Positions 53,431 to 62,630 are shown, counted from the first letter of the stretch. The stretch is DNA of 64,000 nucleotides from Pseudoduganella guangdongensis (GCF_009857475.1 NZ_WWCJ01000005.1:124001-188000), one strand, 5' to 3'. Notes: generated from the letters alone by a model not told the origin. Program-made: numbers and translations.

Positions 53431-54183
53431 ATGCAAACCTTGATTGCAAAAGCAGAGCAACGCGCCATCGCGCCGCGCCTGACCCTGAGCATGGCAGCCA
53501 CCCCGGAAGAGGTGCGTGAGGTACAGCGCCTGCGCTACAAAGTCTTCATCGAAGCCCAGGGCCTGACCGCCCTGGCGACGCCGGATGGCCTGGACAGCGA
53601 CGAATTCGACGCCGCCTGCGACCACCTGATCGTGCGCGACAGCGCCACCCTGAAAGTGGTCGGCACCTACCGCCTGCTCAACCCCGCCGGTGCCCGCAAG
53701 CTGGGCCGCCACTACTCCGAAAACGAATTCGACCTGGGCCGCCTCAAGCACCTGCGCAGCCGCATGGTGGAAGCGGGCCGCGCCTGCATTCACCCCGACT
53801 ATCGCGGCGGCAGCGTGATCATGCTGCTGTGGTCCGGCCTGGCCGAATACATGCGCCGCCACCAGTGCGAGTACCTGATTGGTTGCGCCAGCATCAGCCT
53901 GGCCGACGGCGGCCACAATGCCGTCGCCGTCTACGAACAGCTGCGCCACAAGCACCTGGCCCCGATGGAATATCGCGTCACGCCGCACCTGCCGTTCCCG
54001 GTGGAGAAGGTGGAGGCGGCGCGCGCCGCGCAAGTGCCGCCGCTGCTGAAAGGCTATCTGCGTTCCGGCGCGTGGATTTGCGGCGCCCCGGCCTGGGACC
54101 CTGATTTTGAAAGCGCGGACTTGTTCGTGATGATGCCGTTGGCGAACCTGGATGACCGCTACGCGCGTCACTACAACGTTTGA
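53431..54183 (+). CDS. OlsB-like GNAT acyltransferase
   Basis: A 250-residue enzyme of the ornithine N-acyltransferase (OlsB / Acetyltransf_5) type, which makes lyso-ornithine lipid from ornithine and acyl-ACP. Typical segments are VREVQRLRYKVFIEAQGL, DEFDAACDHLIVRD, VGTYRLLNP and MVEAGRACIHPDYRGGSVIMLLWSGLAEYM, then GCASISLADGG. The C-terminus ADLFVMMPLANLDDRYARHYNV is usual. GGACGAAGC acts as the Shine-Dalgarno. No olsA partner is adjacent. A related group of annotated 'hemolysins' shares the fold, so the exact substrate is not certain. Confidence 0.85.
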   Translation: MQTLIAKAEQRAIAPRLTLSMAATPEEVREVQRLRYKVFIEAQGLTALATPDGLDSDEFDAACDHLIVRDSATLKVVGTYRLLNPAGARKLGRHYSENEFDLGRLKHLRSRMVEAGRACIHPDYRGGSVIMLLWSGLAEYMRRHQCEYLIGCASISLADGGHNAVAVYEQLRHKHLAPMEYRVTPHLPFPVEKVEAARAAQVPPLLKGYLRSGAWICGAPAWDPDFESADLFVMMPLANLDDRYARHYNV

Positions 54184-54232
54184 GGGGAAGCGGGATGGTC
54201 GGCGATTTTTAGGGCGACCTTGAAAGGGAAAT

Positions 54233-54259
54233 GGCGCCGGTGAATGCGATGCCGGCGCC
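54233..54259. terminator. Hairpin between convergent genes
   Basis: GGCGCCGG (54233-54240) pairs with CCGGCGCC (54252-54259) around an 11-base loop. It lies between the acyltransferase stop (54183) and the 3' end of the convergent HTH gene (54282). No T-run follows. Confidence 0.4.
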
Positions 54260-54281
54260 TGGCATCTCAGCTTAGCTGCGC

Positions 54282-54569
54282 TCAGTGTACTGAGGCATTC
54301 GACAGCTCTTTTAGCTCCCGGATGGAGAGCTCGGACTTTTCGTGCATGCGCAGCAGGATGGTAGCCCCGACTGCCAGCTTGCGATGACGGATTTTACTGA
54401 TGATGGGAGGCTGAACTTCCAGCACCCTACACAGTTCCGCATCGTTCTTCAGATGCATCTTCTCGATTAGCGTGTCGAGCAGTTTGTTCGGTACGAAACT
54501 GGATGGTTCCAGGGCGCGAGCCCTGTTCATCGCCTCGATCAACTCCAGTTTTTTCTGCCTAACGCTCAT
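54282..54569 (-). CDS. XRE/Cro-like helix-turn-helix protein (95 aa)
   Basis: A 95-residue small DNA-binding protein. The HTH is NKLLDTLIEKMHLKNDAELCRVLEVQPPIISKIRHRKLAVGATILLRMHEKS (~residues 28-79), a Cro/XRE-type five-helix fold with AELCRVLEVQPPIISKIRH as the recognition part. It ends in a short tail, ELSIRELKELSNASVH. GGAGGG lies upstream on its strand. The 138 bases upstream (54570-54707) are markedly AT-rich for this genome, which would fit regulatory DNA or a foreign segment. Target unknown. Confidence 0.75.
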   Translation of the reverse strand: MSVRQKKLELIEAMNRARALEPSSFVPNKLLDTLIEKMHLKNDAELCRVLEVQPPIISKIRHRKLAVGATILLRMHEKSELSIRELKELSNASVH

Positions 54570-54707
54570 TTTTTGCTCCCTCCTTAACGTTGTTCACTAC
54601 GTGGATAGAAAAAGCAGGCTTGAAGGTCTATTAGTAACCAAGCAAGTTAATTAAATAATACTCTGGTTAAGAAAAAAGCCAAGAAAATGTGTGAGAAATA
54701 ATGAGAT
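54570..54707. other. AT-rich intergenic stretch
   Basis: About 138 bases, clearly poorer in G+C than the rest of the window, between the HTH gene and the end of the ABC operon. I see TAATTAAATAATA and TATTAGTAACC but no convincing -35/-10 pair, hairpin or ORF. It is probably the HTH gene's promoter region. Confidence 0.4.
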
Positions 54708-55388
54708 TTATTGCGCGGCAGGGTTGACGAGTGTTGTATCTTGAAGGCCATTTTTGGTGAGGCGCAGCACTTTGTCCGCTCTGGCTGCAGCGGCGGGCGA
54801 ATGCGTGACCATGATGGCCGTGGCGCCGCTCAATTTGAGCTCCTGCCGCAATAGTTGCAACACGGAATTAGCGGTGTCGGGATCGAGGTTGCCGGTCGGT
54901 TCGTCGGCCAGCACCAGCGCCGGGCGATGCACCAGGGCACGGGCTATTGCTACACGTTGCATCTCACCGCCGGAAAGCTGATGCGGATAGTCGCCCCCGC
55001 GCCCGGCCAGGCCGACCGCCTCCAGCATGGCCAGTGCGCGCCCTTGCGGCAGGCCGTTCAGCAGCAAGGGCAGGGCCACGTTTTGCTGCAGGGTAAGATG
55101 CGGCAGCACATGGAAGGCCTGGAAGACAAAGCCCATGCGCGCGCGGCGCAAGCGGGTGGCGGCATCGTCGTCGAGCGCCGCAAGCGGTGTGCCGTCGACG
55201 ATGATGGCTGGCTCGGGGCTGGGATCCGGCTGGTCCAGGCCGGCGATCAAATTCAGCAAGGTCGATTTGCCGACGCCGGAGTCGCCCATGATGGCGATGA
55301 ACTCGCCTGGCGCAAAAGTCCAGCTTAGGCGGTCCAGCACGCGCCGTTCGGTCGAGTAGCTCTTGGTCAGCTGGCGTAACTCAAGCAT
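54708..55388 (-). CDS. ABC transporter ATPase, LolD/MacB-like
   Basis: A 226-residue ATP-binding subunit of the LolD/MacB/FtsE type. Walker A is [17 protein letters not shown], the Q-loop [13 protein letters not shown], signature [19 protein letters not shown], Walker [18 protein letters not shown] and H-loop MVTHS. This type normally works with an FtsX-like permease, yet none is adjacent; instead it ends a phosphonate-type operon (4-base gap to the permease before it), which already has its own ATPase. Either it has a distant partner or it serves the same permeases. All nucleotide-binding motifs are intact. Confidence 0.9.
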   Translation of the reverse strand: MLELRQLTKSYSTERRVLDRLSWTFAPGEFIAIMGDSGVGKSTLLNLIAGLDQPDPSPEPAIIVDGTPLAALDDDAATRLRRARMGFVFQAFHVLPHLTLQQNVALPLLLNGLPQGRALAMLEAVGLAGRGGDYPHQLSGGEMQRVAIARALVHRPALVLADEPTGNLDPDTANSVLQLLRQELKLSGATAIMVTHSPAAAARADKVLRLTKNGLQDTTLVNPAAQ

Positions 55389-55392
55389 CGTT

Positions 55393-56181
55393 TTACCTTG
55401 TCAGCGCGCGGCGCAATGCGAAACTCAGGGCGTCGACCACGGCCACCAGCAGCAACATGGCCAGGATCACGGTCGCCGCGCGGTCCATCTGGAACAGCGA
55501 CAGGTGGTATTTCAGCATCTGCCCCAGGCCGCCGGCGCCCACCACGCCCAGCACGGCGGCGGCGCGGATATTGTTCTCCCAGCGGTATAAGGTGTACGAC
55601 AGCATTTGCGGCAGGGTTTGCGGCAACGTGGCGTAGAAGAAGGCCGCCATCGGCGTGGCACCGTTCAGGCGCAGGCTGAGTTCCGGCAGCGGCGGCGCGT
55701 TTTCCAGCGCATCGGCGAACAGGCGCCCCAGCACGCCGGCGGTGTGCGCAGCCAGCGCCATGGTGCCGGCGAACGGGCCCAGGCCCGCCGCCACCAGCAG
55801 GATCGAGGCCCACACCAGCTCCGGGATCGAACGCAGCACGTTCAGCAGGCCACGCACGACGGTGCGCGGCGCGCGGCCAAAGCGCCCCGCGCCGGGGATC
55901 GCCAGCAGCAGGCCGCCGGCCACGGCCAGCAAGGTGCCGAGGGCCGACATGGCCAGTGTTTCAAGAGTGGCGATGGCGGTCTTGCGCAGGAAGCCGCTGG
56001 CCATTTCCGGCGGCGCGAAGCCGGCCAGGAATTTGCCCATGCTGGCCATGGCCTCCAGCGTGAACAGCTCGCCCAGCTTGAGCGAGAGGCTGGCAAAGCT
56101 GGCGATGACCAACGCTGCCAGGGCGGCGGCGAACAGCCAGCCGGACCAGTTGCGCGGCGGCGGCGCGGGCATCTGGTTCAT
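55393..56181 (-). CDS. PhnE-type ABC permease, second of two
   Basis: A 262-residue inner-membrane permease. The ATG complementary to 56179-56181 overlaps the stop of the first permease (ATGA); a longer frame upstream reads through that gene in another frame and is not real. The membrane helices include ALAALVIASFASLSL (~17-32), and the EAA-loop-like segment is YTLYRWENNIRAAAVLGVVGAGGLGQML (~210-240), the conserved PhnE motif. It should form the channel with the preceding permease. Family members carry phosphonate, phosphite or selenate-type anions. Confidence 0.88.
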   Translation of the reverse strand: MNQMPAPPPRNWSGWLFAAALAALVIASFASLSLKLGELFTLEAMASMGKFLAGFAPPEMASGFLRKTAIATLETLAMSALGTLLAVAGGLLLAIPGAGRFGRAPRTVVRGLLNVLRSIPELVWASILLVAAGLGPFAGTMALAAHTAGVLGRLFADALENAPPLPELSLRLNGATPMAAFFYATLPQTLPQMLSYTLYRWENNIRAAAVLGVVGAGGLGQMLKYHLSLFQMDRAATVILAMLLLVAVVDALSFALRRALTR

Positions 56182-57023
56182 CCCAGCCTCCGGCGCAGGT
56201 ATTTGGAAACCACGTCGGCGGCCGCCACCAGCAGCACGAACACCAGCAGCATGGTGGCGACTTCGCCGCCGGCCAGCATCTTGGTCGACTCCTCCATGCG
56301 CTGGCCCAGGCCGCCGGCGCCGACAAAGCCCATCACCACCGAGCCGCGGATCGCGCATTCCCAGCGGTACACGGTGTAGGACACCAGTTCCGAGGCCGCC
56401 TCCGGCAAGGCGCCGTAAAACAGCGCGGCCAGGCGCCCGCTGCCGTTCTGCAGCAGCACGTCGCTGGCGTGGTGGTCGCTCGACTCCAGGATTTCGGCGT
56501 ACACCTTGCCCAGCATGCCGCAGTAGGTCAGGGCGATGGCCAGCACGCCGGCGGTCGGGCCCAGGCTGAAGATACGCACGAACAGCAAGGCCCACACCAG
56601 CTCCGGCACGCTGCGCAGCAGCACCAGCAGCCAGCGTGCCAGCTGGCGCAGCAGGCGCGGGAAGGGCGCGATGCGGCCCGTGCCCAGGCGCGAAATGGAC
56701 AGGCGTTCGGTCACCAGCAGGGTGGCCGGAATCGCCCCCAGCAGGGCGAGCACCAGCCCGCAGGTGGCGATGGCCACCGTCTTCCACGCCTCGCGCGCCA
56801 CCATGGCGAGGAACTCGGTGTCGTGCGCGGGGCTGAGGAAGTCGGACAGGAAGCGCCAGGTGGCCTGCAGGCTTTGCAGGTCGAACAGGATCCAGGGATA
56901 GAACTCGGTGGCCACCGCCAGCGGCCATAGCAACACCAGGCCGACGGCGACCAGCGTCACGCGGCGGCGCCAGGCCGGATCGGGATGGTGCGGCGAGAGG
57001 GGGGCGGCGGGAACGTTATGCAT
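56178..57023 (-). CDS. PhnE-type ABC permease, first of two
   Basis: A 281-residue inner-membrane permease starting at ATG (complement of 57021-57023); a GTG one codon earlier directly follows the stop of the ATPase gene. Helices begin at VTLVAVGLVLLWPLAVATEF (~23-42). The cytoplasmic coupling motif is YTVYRWECAIRGSVVMGFVGAGGLGQRM, homologous to that of the second permease. The four-base ATGA overlap with the next gene and 3-base spacing upstream show tight translational coupling in the order binding protein - ATPase - permease - permease - LolD-like ATPase. Confidence 0.88.
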   Translation of the reverse strand: MHNVPAAPLSPHHPDPAWRRRVTLVAVGLVLLWPLAVATEFYPWILFDLQSLQATWRFLSDFLSPAHDTEFLAMVAREAWKTVAIATCGLVLALLGAIPATLLVTERLSISRLGTGRIAPFPRLLRQLARWLLVLLRSVPELVWALLFVRIFSLGPTAGVLAIALTYCGMLGKVYAEILESSDHHASDVLLQNGSGRLAALFYGALPEAASELVSYTVYRWECAIRGSVVMGFVGAGGLGQRMEESTKMLAGGEVATMLLVFVLLVAAADVVSKYLRRRLG

Positions 57024-57026
57024 CAC

Positions 57027-57848
57027 TTACAGGCAGGCCCCGACCGCCAGCTTGGCCGCCAGTTCATCCGGCTGCGGGGAATTGGCGGGCGGCAGCTCGC
57101 CCAGGTAGAGTTCATCGACCATGGCTTGCGTGACCTGGGCGCGCGGCAGGTCGAAGGCGACGCGGCCGTTTTTCAGCGCCACGATGCGCGGGAAATGGGC
57201 CAGCGCCAGGTCCACCTGGTGCAGGCTGCACACCAGCAGGGCGTTGCGCTCGCGCGCTTCCTGCTGCAAGGTGCTCAGGGTCAGTTGCGACAGGGCCGGG
57301 TCGAGCGCCGACAGGGGCTCGTCCACCAGCAAGGCCTGCGCCGACGACAGCAGCAGGCGCGCCAGGCCGCAGCGCTGGCGCTCGCCGCCGGACAGGCGGT
57401 CGACCCGCGCGTACAGCTTGTCGCCCAGGTTAAAGCGCGCCAGGGCGCGGAAGGCCGCTTCCGGATCGGCCGGCTTGAACAGCGAGAGCAGGGCCTGGCC
57501 CAGGCTCCAGTGCGGCAGGCGCGCCGCCAGCACCGCCGTCACCACGCGCTGGCGCGGCGGCAGGGGCGGCGTTTGCGGCGCCAGGAACAGGCGCGCGCGC
57601 ATGGCGTGGCGGCCGGCGTCGGAAAGCTGCCAGGGATCGGTGCCGAAGGCGTGGAAATGGCCGCTGTCCGGCCGGTGCGCGCAGGCCAGCGTGGCGAGCA
57701 GGGTGGTCTTGCCGGCGCCCGAAGGGCCGATCAGCGCGACCTGCTCTCCGGTTTCGAATTGCAGCGAAATGTCCTGCAGCGCAAGGCCGCGCGTGCCGCC
57801 AACATGGCGCACGGCGAGGCCTTGCAGGTCGTAACAGGCAGAGGACAT
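57027..57848 (-). CDS. PhnC-like ABC ATPase
   Basis: A 273-residue ATP-binding subunit. Walker A IGPSGAGKTTLLATLAC, signature LSGGERQRCGLARLLLSS, Walker B ALLVDEPLSALDPALS and H-loop SLHQVDLALAHF. The C-terminal ~45 residues (QVTQAMVDELYLGELPPANS) extend past the standard core. It is the natural partner of the two PhnE-type permeases and starts three bases after the binding-protein stop. The anion carried cannot be fixed from the ATPase. Confidence 0.88.
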   Translation of the reverse strand: MSSACYDLQGLAVRHVGGTRGLALQDISLQFETGEQVALIGPSGAGKTTLLATLACAHRPDSGHFHAFGTDPWQLSDAGRHAMRARLFLAPQTPPLPPRQRVVTAVLAARLPHWSLGQALLSLFKPADPEAAFRALARFNLGDKLYARVDRLSGGERQRCGLARLLLSSAQALLVDEPLSALDPALSQLTLSTLQQEARERNALLVCSLHQVDLALAHFPRIVALKNGRVAFDLPRAQVTQAMVDELYLGELPPANSPQPDELAAKLAVGACL

Positions 57849-57851
57849 TGA

Positions 57852-58706
57852 TTACTTGAGCAGGCCGGCGTTCTTGGCGGCTGCTTCGATGCCGCTGTAG
57901 TTGGCCGGCTTGGTGGTCACGAACTTGGACGCCTTCTGCAGGTCGAGGATGACTTTATCTTCCGGCTTGCTGCTGTCCAGCGCCAGGAAAGCGTCGGCGA
58001 TTTTCTTCTGCAGCGCGGCCGGCATGTCGGAACGCACGGTCCAGTTGTAGTCGTAATAGGCCGGGGTGGTGTAGAACACGCGCACCACGGCCGGATCGAC
58101 CTTTTTCTGCTCATTCAGCTTTTCCCACACCGAGATATTCAGTGCGCCCGCATCGACCTTGCCGCCGGCAACGGCAGCCACGGTGGCATCATGCGCGCCG
58201 GAGAAGGAGATGCGTTTCAGGTCGGTGTCCGGGTCGATCTTGGCGGCCAGCAGGTAGGTGCGCGGCATCAGGTGGCCGGAGGTGGAGGACTCGGAGCCGA
58301 AGCTGAGGGTCTTGCCTTTCAGGTCGGCCAGGGAGTTGATCGATTTGTTGGTGGTGATAAAGACCGAGCGGAATTTCTCGTCTTCCACGCGCTGCACCAG
58401 CGGCACCACTTTGCCCTTGCTCATATGGTTGGCTTGCACGAAGGTGAAGCCGCCGAACCAGACCATGTCCAGCTTGCCGTTCACCAAGCCTTCCACCGAG
58501 GCGGCATAGTCGGTCACCGGGGTGAACTCAACCTTCATCGCCAGTTTCTTCTCCAGGTACTCGCCCAGCGGTTTGAACTTGCGCTGCAGCTCGGTTGGCG
58601 CCTCGTCGGGAATGGCGGAAACACGCAGTACTTGCTGGGCTTGCGCGCCGGCGGCAGCGAAGAGCGCGGTGGCAAAGACGACGCTGCGGAGGGAGAAGAT
58701 GGACAT
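57852..58706 (-). CDS. PhnD-family periplasmic binding protein, putative selenate/phosphonate type
   Basis: A 284-residue binding protein (signal peptide to ~23, TALFAAAGAQAQ). The mature N-terminus LRVSAIPDEAPTELQRKFKPLGEYLEKKL and VTDYAASVEGLVNGKLDMVWFGGFTFVQA match the PhnD/SsuA/transferrin-type fold; the wording 'DEAPTELQRKFKPL' is the one I associate with the family NCBI calls putative selenate-binding. SESSTSGHLMPRTYLL and VDAGALNISVW are ligand-pocket regions. First gene of the transporter operon, 111 bases divergent from egtD. The true ligand is unknown from sequence. Confidence 0.82.
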   Translation of the reverse strand: MSIFSLRSVVFATALFAAAGAQAQQVLRVSAIPDEAPTELQRKFKPLGEYLEKKLAMKVEFTPVTDYAASVEGLVNGKLDMVWFGGFTFVQANHMSKGKVVPLVQRVEDEKFRSVFITTNKSINSLADLKGKTLSFGSESSTSGHLMPRTYLLAAKIDPDTDLKRISFSGAHDATVAAVAGGKVDAGALNISVWEKLNEQKKVDPAVVRVFYTTPAYYDYNWTVRSDMPAALQKKIADAFLALDSSKPEDKVILDLQKASKFVTTKPANYSGIEAAAKNAGLLK

Positions 58707-58817
58707 GGATGTTCCTTATTATTACGTTAATGACGAGCCGCACGTCTCGCGCGAGGGTGCGGTACCTGGTCTTGGATATTCAGCTATGATAGCAAAAATG
58801 TCCCTGGAGCCAGAGCC

Positions 58818-59819
58818 ATGACCTTGTCACGCACGGCTGCGATCCACATGGTCGCACCGCAAACCAGCAGCAAGCCAGCCGGAGTTGCCCAGTGCGATGC
58901 CGCCACCCTTGCCGACATCAGCGCCGGACTGCTGGCGCCGCAGGCGTCCACCTCGCCCAAATATTTTTACGACAGCCTGGGCTCGCACCTGTTCGAGGCG
59001 ATTTGCGAATTGCCCGAGTACTACCCGACCCGCACCGAAGCCGCCATCTTTGCCCAGCACGGCGCCGACATGGCGCGCCACATCGGCGCCGACGCCACGC
59101 TGGTCGACCTGGGCGCGGGCAATTGCGCCAAGGCCGCCAGCCTGTTCCCCCTGCTGCAACCGCGCCAGTACGTGCCGGTCGATATTTCCAGCGACTTCCT
59201 GCAGCAGGCCGTCAGCCAGCTGCGCCAGCGCTTCCCGGCGATAATGATCACGCCCCTGGTCGCCGACTTGTCGCAGCCGCTGGTGTTGCCGCCCTCGGTG
59301 CCGCTGGCGCGCCGCCAGTTCTTCTATCCCGGTTCCTCGATCGGCAATTTCACGCCGCATGAGGCGATTGCCTTCCTGCGCCAGGTGCGCGAGAACGTCG
59401 GCGTGGACGGCGGCCTGCTGATCGGGGTCGACCTGGTGAAAGACCCGGCGGTGCTGGATGCGGCCTATGACGACGCGATCGGCGTTACGGCCGCCTTCAA
59501 CCTGAACCTGCTGCGGCATTTGAATTACCTGGCCGGCGCCAATTTTGAACCGGCGCAGTGGCGCCACGTCGCCTTCTTCAACGACGCCGAAAGCCGGATT
59601 GAAATGCATCTCGAAGCGCGCTGCGCGCTGAGCGTGCAATGGCAGGGCGGCGAGCGCTCCTTTGCGCAAGGCGAGCGTATCCACACCGAGAACAGCTACA
59701 AGTACACGGTGGCAGGATTCACCCGCCTGCTGGCCGACGCCGGCTTCCGCGTCGACGGCACCTGGACGGACGATGCGCACTGGTTCGCCGTGATGCACGC
59801 CGCAGCCGCCTATGCGTGA
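58818..59819 (+). CDS. egtD: L-histidine N-alpha-methyltransferase EgtD
   Basis: A 333-residue SAM-dependent enzyme that trimethylates histidine to hercynine, the first step of ergothioneine synthesis. Start at ATG 58818; a later in-frame ATG at 58848 would drop ten residues. The DUF2260/EgtD motifs are KYFYDSLGSHLFEAICELPEYYPTRTEAAI (histidine and fold region), LVDLGAGNCAKAASLFPLL (SAM loop), YVPVDISSDFL, FYPGSSIGNFTPHEAIAFLRQV, LIGVDLVKDPAVLDAAYDDAIGVTAAFNLNLLRHLN and RIHTENSYKYTVAGF. It overlaps egtB by eight bases, a coupled pair. Confidence 0.95.
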   Translation: MTLSRTAAIHMVAPQTSSKPAGVAQCDAATLADISAGLLAPQASTSPKYFYDSLGSHLFEAICELPEYYPTRTEAAIFAQHGADMARHIGADATLVDLGAGNCAKAASLFPLLQPRQYVPVDISSDFLQQAVSQLRQRFPAIMITPLVADLSQPLVLPPSVPLARRQFFYPGSSIGNFTPHEAIAFLRQVRENVGVDGGLLIGVDLVKDPAVLDAAYDDAIGVTAAFNLNLLRHLNYLAGANFEPAQWRHVAFFNDAESRIEMHLEARCALSVQWQGGERSFAQGERIHTENSYKYTVAGFTRLLADAGFRVDGTWTDDAHWFAVMHAAAAYA

Positions 59820-60993
59820 CGCCTGTCCCTGGATCGAGCGCTACCTGCAGGTGCGGGCGGCCACGCTGGAGCTGGCCGCGCCGCTGTCGGACGAGGACTG
59901 CGGCGCGCAGTCGATGCCGGACGCCAGTCCCGTCAAATGGCACCTGGCGCACACCACCTGGTTCTTCGAAACCTTTATCCTGGAGCGCTATGAAGAGGGC
60001 TTCCAGCCCTTCCATCCCGCGTTCCGCGTGCTGTTCAACTCCTACTACAACGGGGTTGGCGACAAGCACCCGCGGCCCCAGCGCGGCCTGCTGACGCGCC
60101 CATCGATGGCGCAAGTGCGCGCCTACCGCGCCGACGTGGATGCCCGCGTCAGCGCACTGGCGGCGCGCGCCGGCAGCGACGCTGCGCTGGCAGCGCTGCT
60201 GACGCTCGGCCTGCAGCATGAGCAGCAGCACCAGGAGCTGATACTGACGGATGTAAAGCACTTGCTGGCACAGAACCCGCTTGCCCCGGCCTACCTGGCG
60301 CAGCCAGCCGCGCAGCCAGGGGCCGTTCCGGCGCCAGTGCAGGCCTGGCAGCGCTTTGCAGGCGGTCTATGTGAGATTGGCCACACGGGCGACGGCTTCT
60401 GCTTCGACAACGAGCTGCCGCGCCACAAGGTGTACGTGGCGCCATTCGAGCTTGCCTCCCGCCTGGTGACTAACGGCGAGTATCTCGCCTTCATTGAGTC
60501 CGGGGGCTATCGCGACCCGGGCCTGTGGCTGGCCGAAGGCTGGGACTGGGGCCGCGCGCAAGGCATCGAAGCACCGCTGTACTGGCAACGCGCGGGCCAG
60601 GGCTGGAGCAGCTTTACCCTGCATGGCTGCCAGCCGCTCGACCTGGCGGCTCCGGTCACCCACGTTTCCCTGTACGAAGCCGACGCCTACGCCCACTGGG
60701 CCGGCGCCCGCCTGCCGACGGAAGCGGAATGGGAGCACGCCGCCAGCGACCGCAGGCTGCAGCAGATGTTTGGCCATTGCTGGCAATGGACCGGCAGCAG
60801 CTACGCCCCATACCCCGGCTTCCGCCCCGCCGCAGGCGCGATTGGCGAATACAACGGCAAGTTCATGGTGAACCAATACGTGCTGCGCGGCGCCAGCCTG
60901 GCCACCCCACCTGGCCACAGCCGCCCCAGCTACCGCAACTTCTTCCCCGCCGGCGCGCGTTGGCAGTTCAGCGGTATCCGCCTGGCCAGATAG
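59812..60993 (+). CDS. egtB: Ergothioneine biosynthesis sulfoxide synthase EgtB
   Basis: A 393-residue non-heme iron enzyme that joins hercynine to a cysteine-type thiol with oxygen. The N-terminal DinB-like domain has WHLAHTTWFFETF (H44 and H47 as candidate iron ligands) and LQHEQQHQELILTD (H136, H140, E142: the HX3HXE motif). The C-terminal FGE-type domain (~180-393) contains HKVYVAPFELASRLVTNGEYLAFIESGGYRDPGLWL, RLPTEAEWEHAA, CWQWTGSSYAPYPGF and RGASLATPPGHSRPSYRNFF. No egtA or egtC is in the window, which suits EgtB variants that use free cysteine. A close relative, SenA, makes selenoneine; residue comparison would be needed to exclude it. Confidence 0.93.
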   Translation: MRDACPWIERYLQVRAATLELAAPLSDEDCGAQSMPDASPVKWHLAHTTWFFETFILERYEEGFQPFHPAFRVLFNSYYNGVGDKHPRPQRGLLTRPSMAQVRAYRADVDARVSALAARAGSDAALAALLTLGLQHEQQHQELILTDVKHLLAQNPLAPAYLAQPAAQPGAVPAPVQAWQRFAGGLCEIGHTGDGFCFDNELPRHKVYVAPFELASRLVTNGEYLAFIESGGYRDPGLWLAEGWDWGRAQGIEAPLYWQRAGQGWSSFTLHGCQPLDLAAPVTHVSLYEADAYAHWAGARLPTEAEWEHAASDRRLQQMFGHCWQWTGSSYAPYPGFRPAAGAIGEYNGKFMVNQYVLRGASLATPPGHSRPSYRNFFPAGARWQFSGIRLAR

Positions 60994-61001
60994 GGACTTT
61001 C

Positions 61002-62630
61002 TTACGCAACCAGGCGTTCGCGCGGGCGCCCGGCAGGGCGAGGCAGGGGGCGGGCCGGGCTGCGGCTTGCTGCGGCCTGGTGTTCGCCGGGCAGGCGGAA
61101 GCGGGCGACCAGCCGTTCCAGCTCGCCGGCCTGGTCGCTCATGGCGGAAGCGGCTGCTGCGGCTTGCTCCACCAGCGCGGCGTTTTGCTGCGTGCCCTGG
61201 TCCATCTGCATGATGGCCATATTCATTTGTTCGATGCCGTTGGTCTGCTCGCGTGTGGCAATCGAAATCTCGGCGACGATGCCGGTGACGCGCTGCACCG
61301 AGGCCACGACTTCATCCATCGTGGAGCCGGCCTGGGCGACCAGTCTGGCGCCGGCGTCAACCTGGTCGACGGAATTGGAAATCAGCTCCTTGATTTCTTT
61401 GGCGGCGCTGGCCGAACGGTGGGCCAGGTTGCGCACCTCGCTGGCGACGACGGCGAAGCCGCGCCCTTGCTCGCCGGCGCGGGCGGCTTCCACCGCGGCG
61501 TTGAGCGCAAGGATGTTGGTCTGGAAGGCGATGCTGTCGATGACCGAGATGATGTCCACTACCTTGCGCGAGGACTCGTTGATCGAGCCCATGGTGGTCA
61601 CCACTTGCGACACCACCTCGCCGCCGCGCTGCGCGACGGCGGAGGCGGAGTTGGCCAGCTTGTCCGCTTCGCGCGCATTGTCGGCGTTGGACTGCACGGT
61701 GGAGGTGAGTTCCTCCATCGACGATGCCGTTTCTTCCAGCGCCGAGGCCTGGCTTTCGGTGCGGGCCGACAAATCCATATTGCCGGTGGCGATTTCGCTG
61801 GAGGCGGAGGCGATCGCCACCGTGCCATTGCGTACCTGGCCCACGATCTGCGACAGCGATTCGTTCATTTCGCGCAGCGCTTGCAGCAGCTGGCCCGCTT
61901 CGTCTTTGGTGGTGGATTTGATCTGGCTGGTCAGGTCGCCGGCGGCGACCGCGCGCGCTACCTGCAACGCGTAGTTGATCGGTTGCGTGATGGAGCGTGT
62001 GACCCACAGCGCGCAGGCGGCGCCCATCAGCAGGGCCGTCACGCCGAGGGCGATCATCATCGTGTGCGCGGAGCCGATGTGCTGCTTGATCTGGGTGCCG
62101 TTGGCGGTGACGATGGAATCCTGCAAGTCGGCCAGCTTTTCCACCGTCGCCTGGAGCTTGGTCAGGCGCGGCATGGTCTCGGCCATGGCGCGCTGCGTGG
62201 CCTGCTCGCGCTGGCCGTCGGCAAGCAGTTTGAGGACGCCTGTGAATGATTGGACATAGGCGCTGCGGTCGGTGGTCACCTGGCCCAGCAGCTCTCGTCC
62301 GGCCGGCAGGTAGACCAGCTTGTCCAGCGTGGCCAGGGCTTCGCTGATAATGGTCTTATTGGCATCGACCTGCTTGCGCAGATCCGCCGCCTGTGCCGCC
62401 TCGGTGACAATCAGCAATTGCAAGACCAGTGCCGCATTGGCGCGCGTGGTGGCGGTGATGGTCGCCGCCGCGTCTGCCTTGACCCAGTCCTTGTCGATAA
62501 TGGTGGCGCTTAAGTCGCCGATGCTGGACAACTTTTGGCTGCCGACCGCGATCAGCATCGCCATCAGCGCGAAGACAATGGCGAAGCATAATCCCAGACG
62601 GGTCCCGATCTTCAGGTTTGCAATACGCAT
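61002..62630 (-). CDS. Methyl-accepting chemotaxis protein
   Basis: A 542-residue Tar/Tsr-type receptor. First helix ~10-30 ([19 protein letters not shown]), periplasmic 4-helix-bundle ligand domain ~35-185, second helix ~190-212 ([20 protein letters not shown]), HAMP ~213-265, and a long coiled-coil signalling domain with the conserved hairpin tip [44 protein letters not shown]. Methylation-type Glu/Gln pairs flank it ([31 protein letters not shown]). The C-terminus ends in an Arg/Pro-rich tail without an EFF/WxxF docking pentapeptide. It converges with egtB over eight bases. Confidence 0.95.
   Translation of the reverse strand: MRIANLKIGTRLGLCFAIVFALMAMLIAVGSQKLSSIGDLSATIIDKDWVKADAAATITATTRANAALVLQLLIVTEAAQAADLRKQVDANKTIISEALATLDKLVYLPAGRELLGQVTTDRSAYVQSFTGVLKLLADGQREQATQRAMAETMPRLTKLQATVEKLADLQDSIVTANGTQIKQHIGSAHTMMIALGVTALLMGAACALWVTRSITQPINYALQVARAVAAGDLTSQIKSTTKDEAGQLLQALREMNESLSQIVGQVRNGTVAIASASSEIATGNMDLSARTESQASALEETASSMEELTSTVQSNADNAREADKLANSASAVAQRGGEVVSQVVTTMGSINESSRKVVDIISVIDSIAFQTNILALNAAVEAARAGEQGRGFAVVASEVRNLAHRSASAAKEIKELISNSVDQVDAGARLVAQAGSTMDEVVASVQRVTGIVAEISIATREQTNGIEQMNMAIMQMDQGTQQNAALVEQAAAAASAMSDQAGELERLVARFRLPGEHQAAASRSPARPLPRPAGRPRERLVA

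Noticed and set aside
56182..56928. N-terminal extension of the second PhnE-like permease
   Set aside because: The extension is another frame of the first permease and is Arg/Pro/Gly-rich; the ATGA-coupled start at 56181 gives the normal family N-terminus.
58707..58817. Riboswitch between the transporter operon and egtD
   Set aside because: The gap is only 111 bases, shared by two divergent promoters; I found no known aptamer pattern, only a possible TATGAT -10 at 58785-58790.
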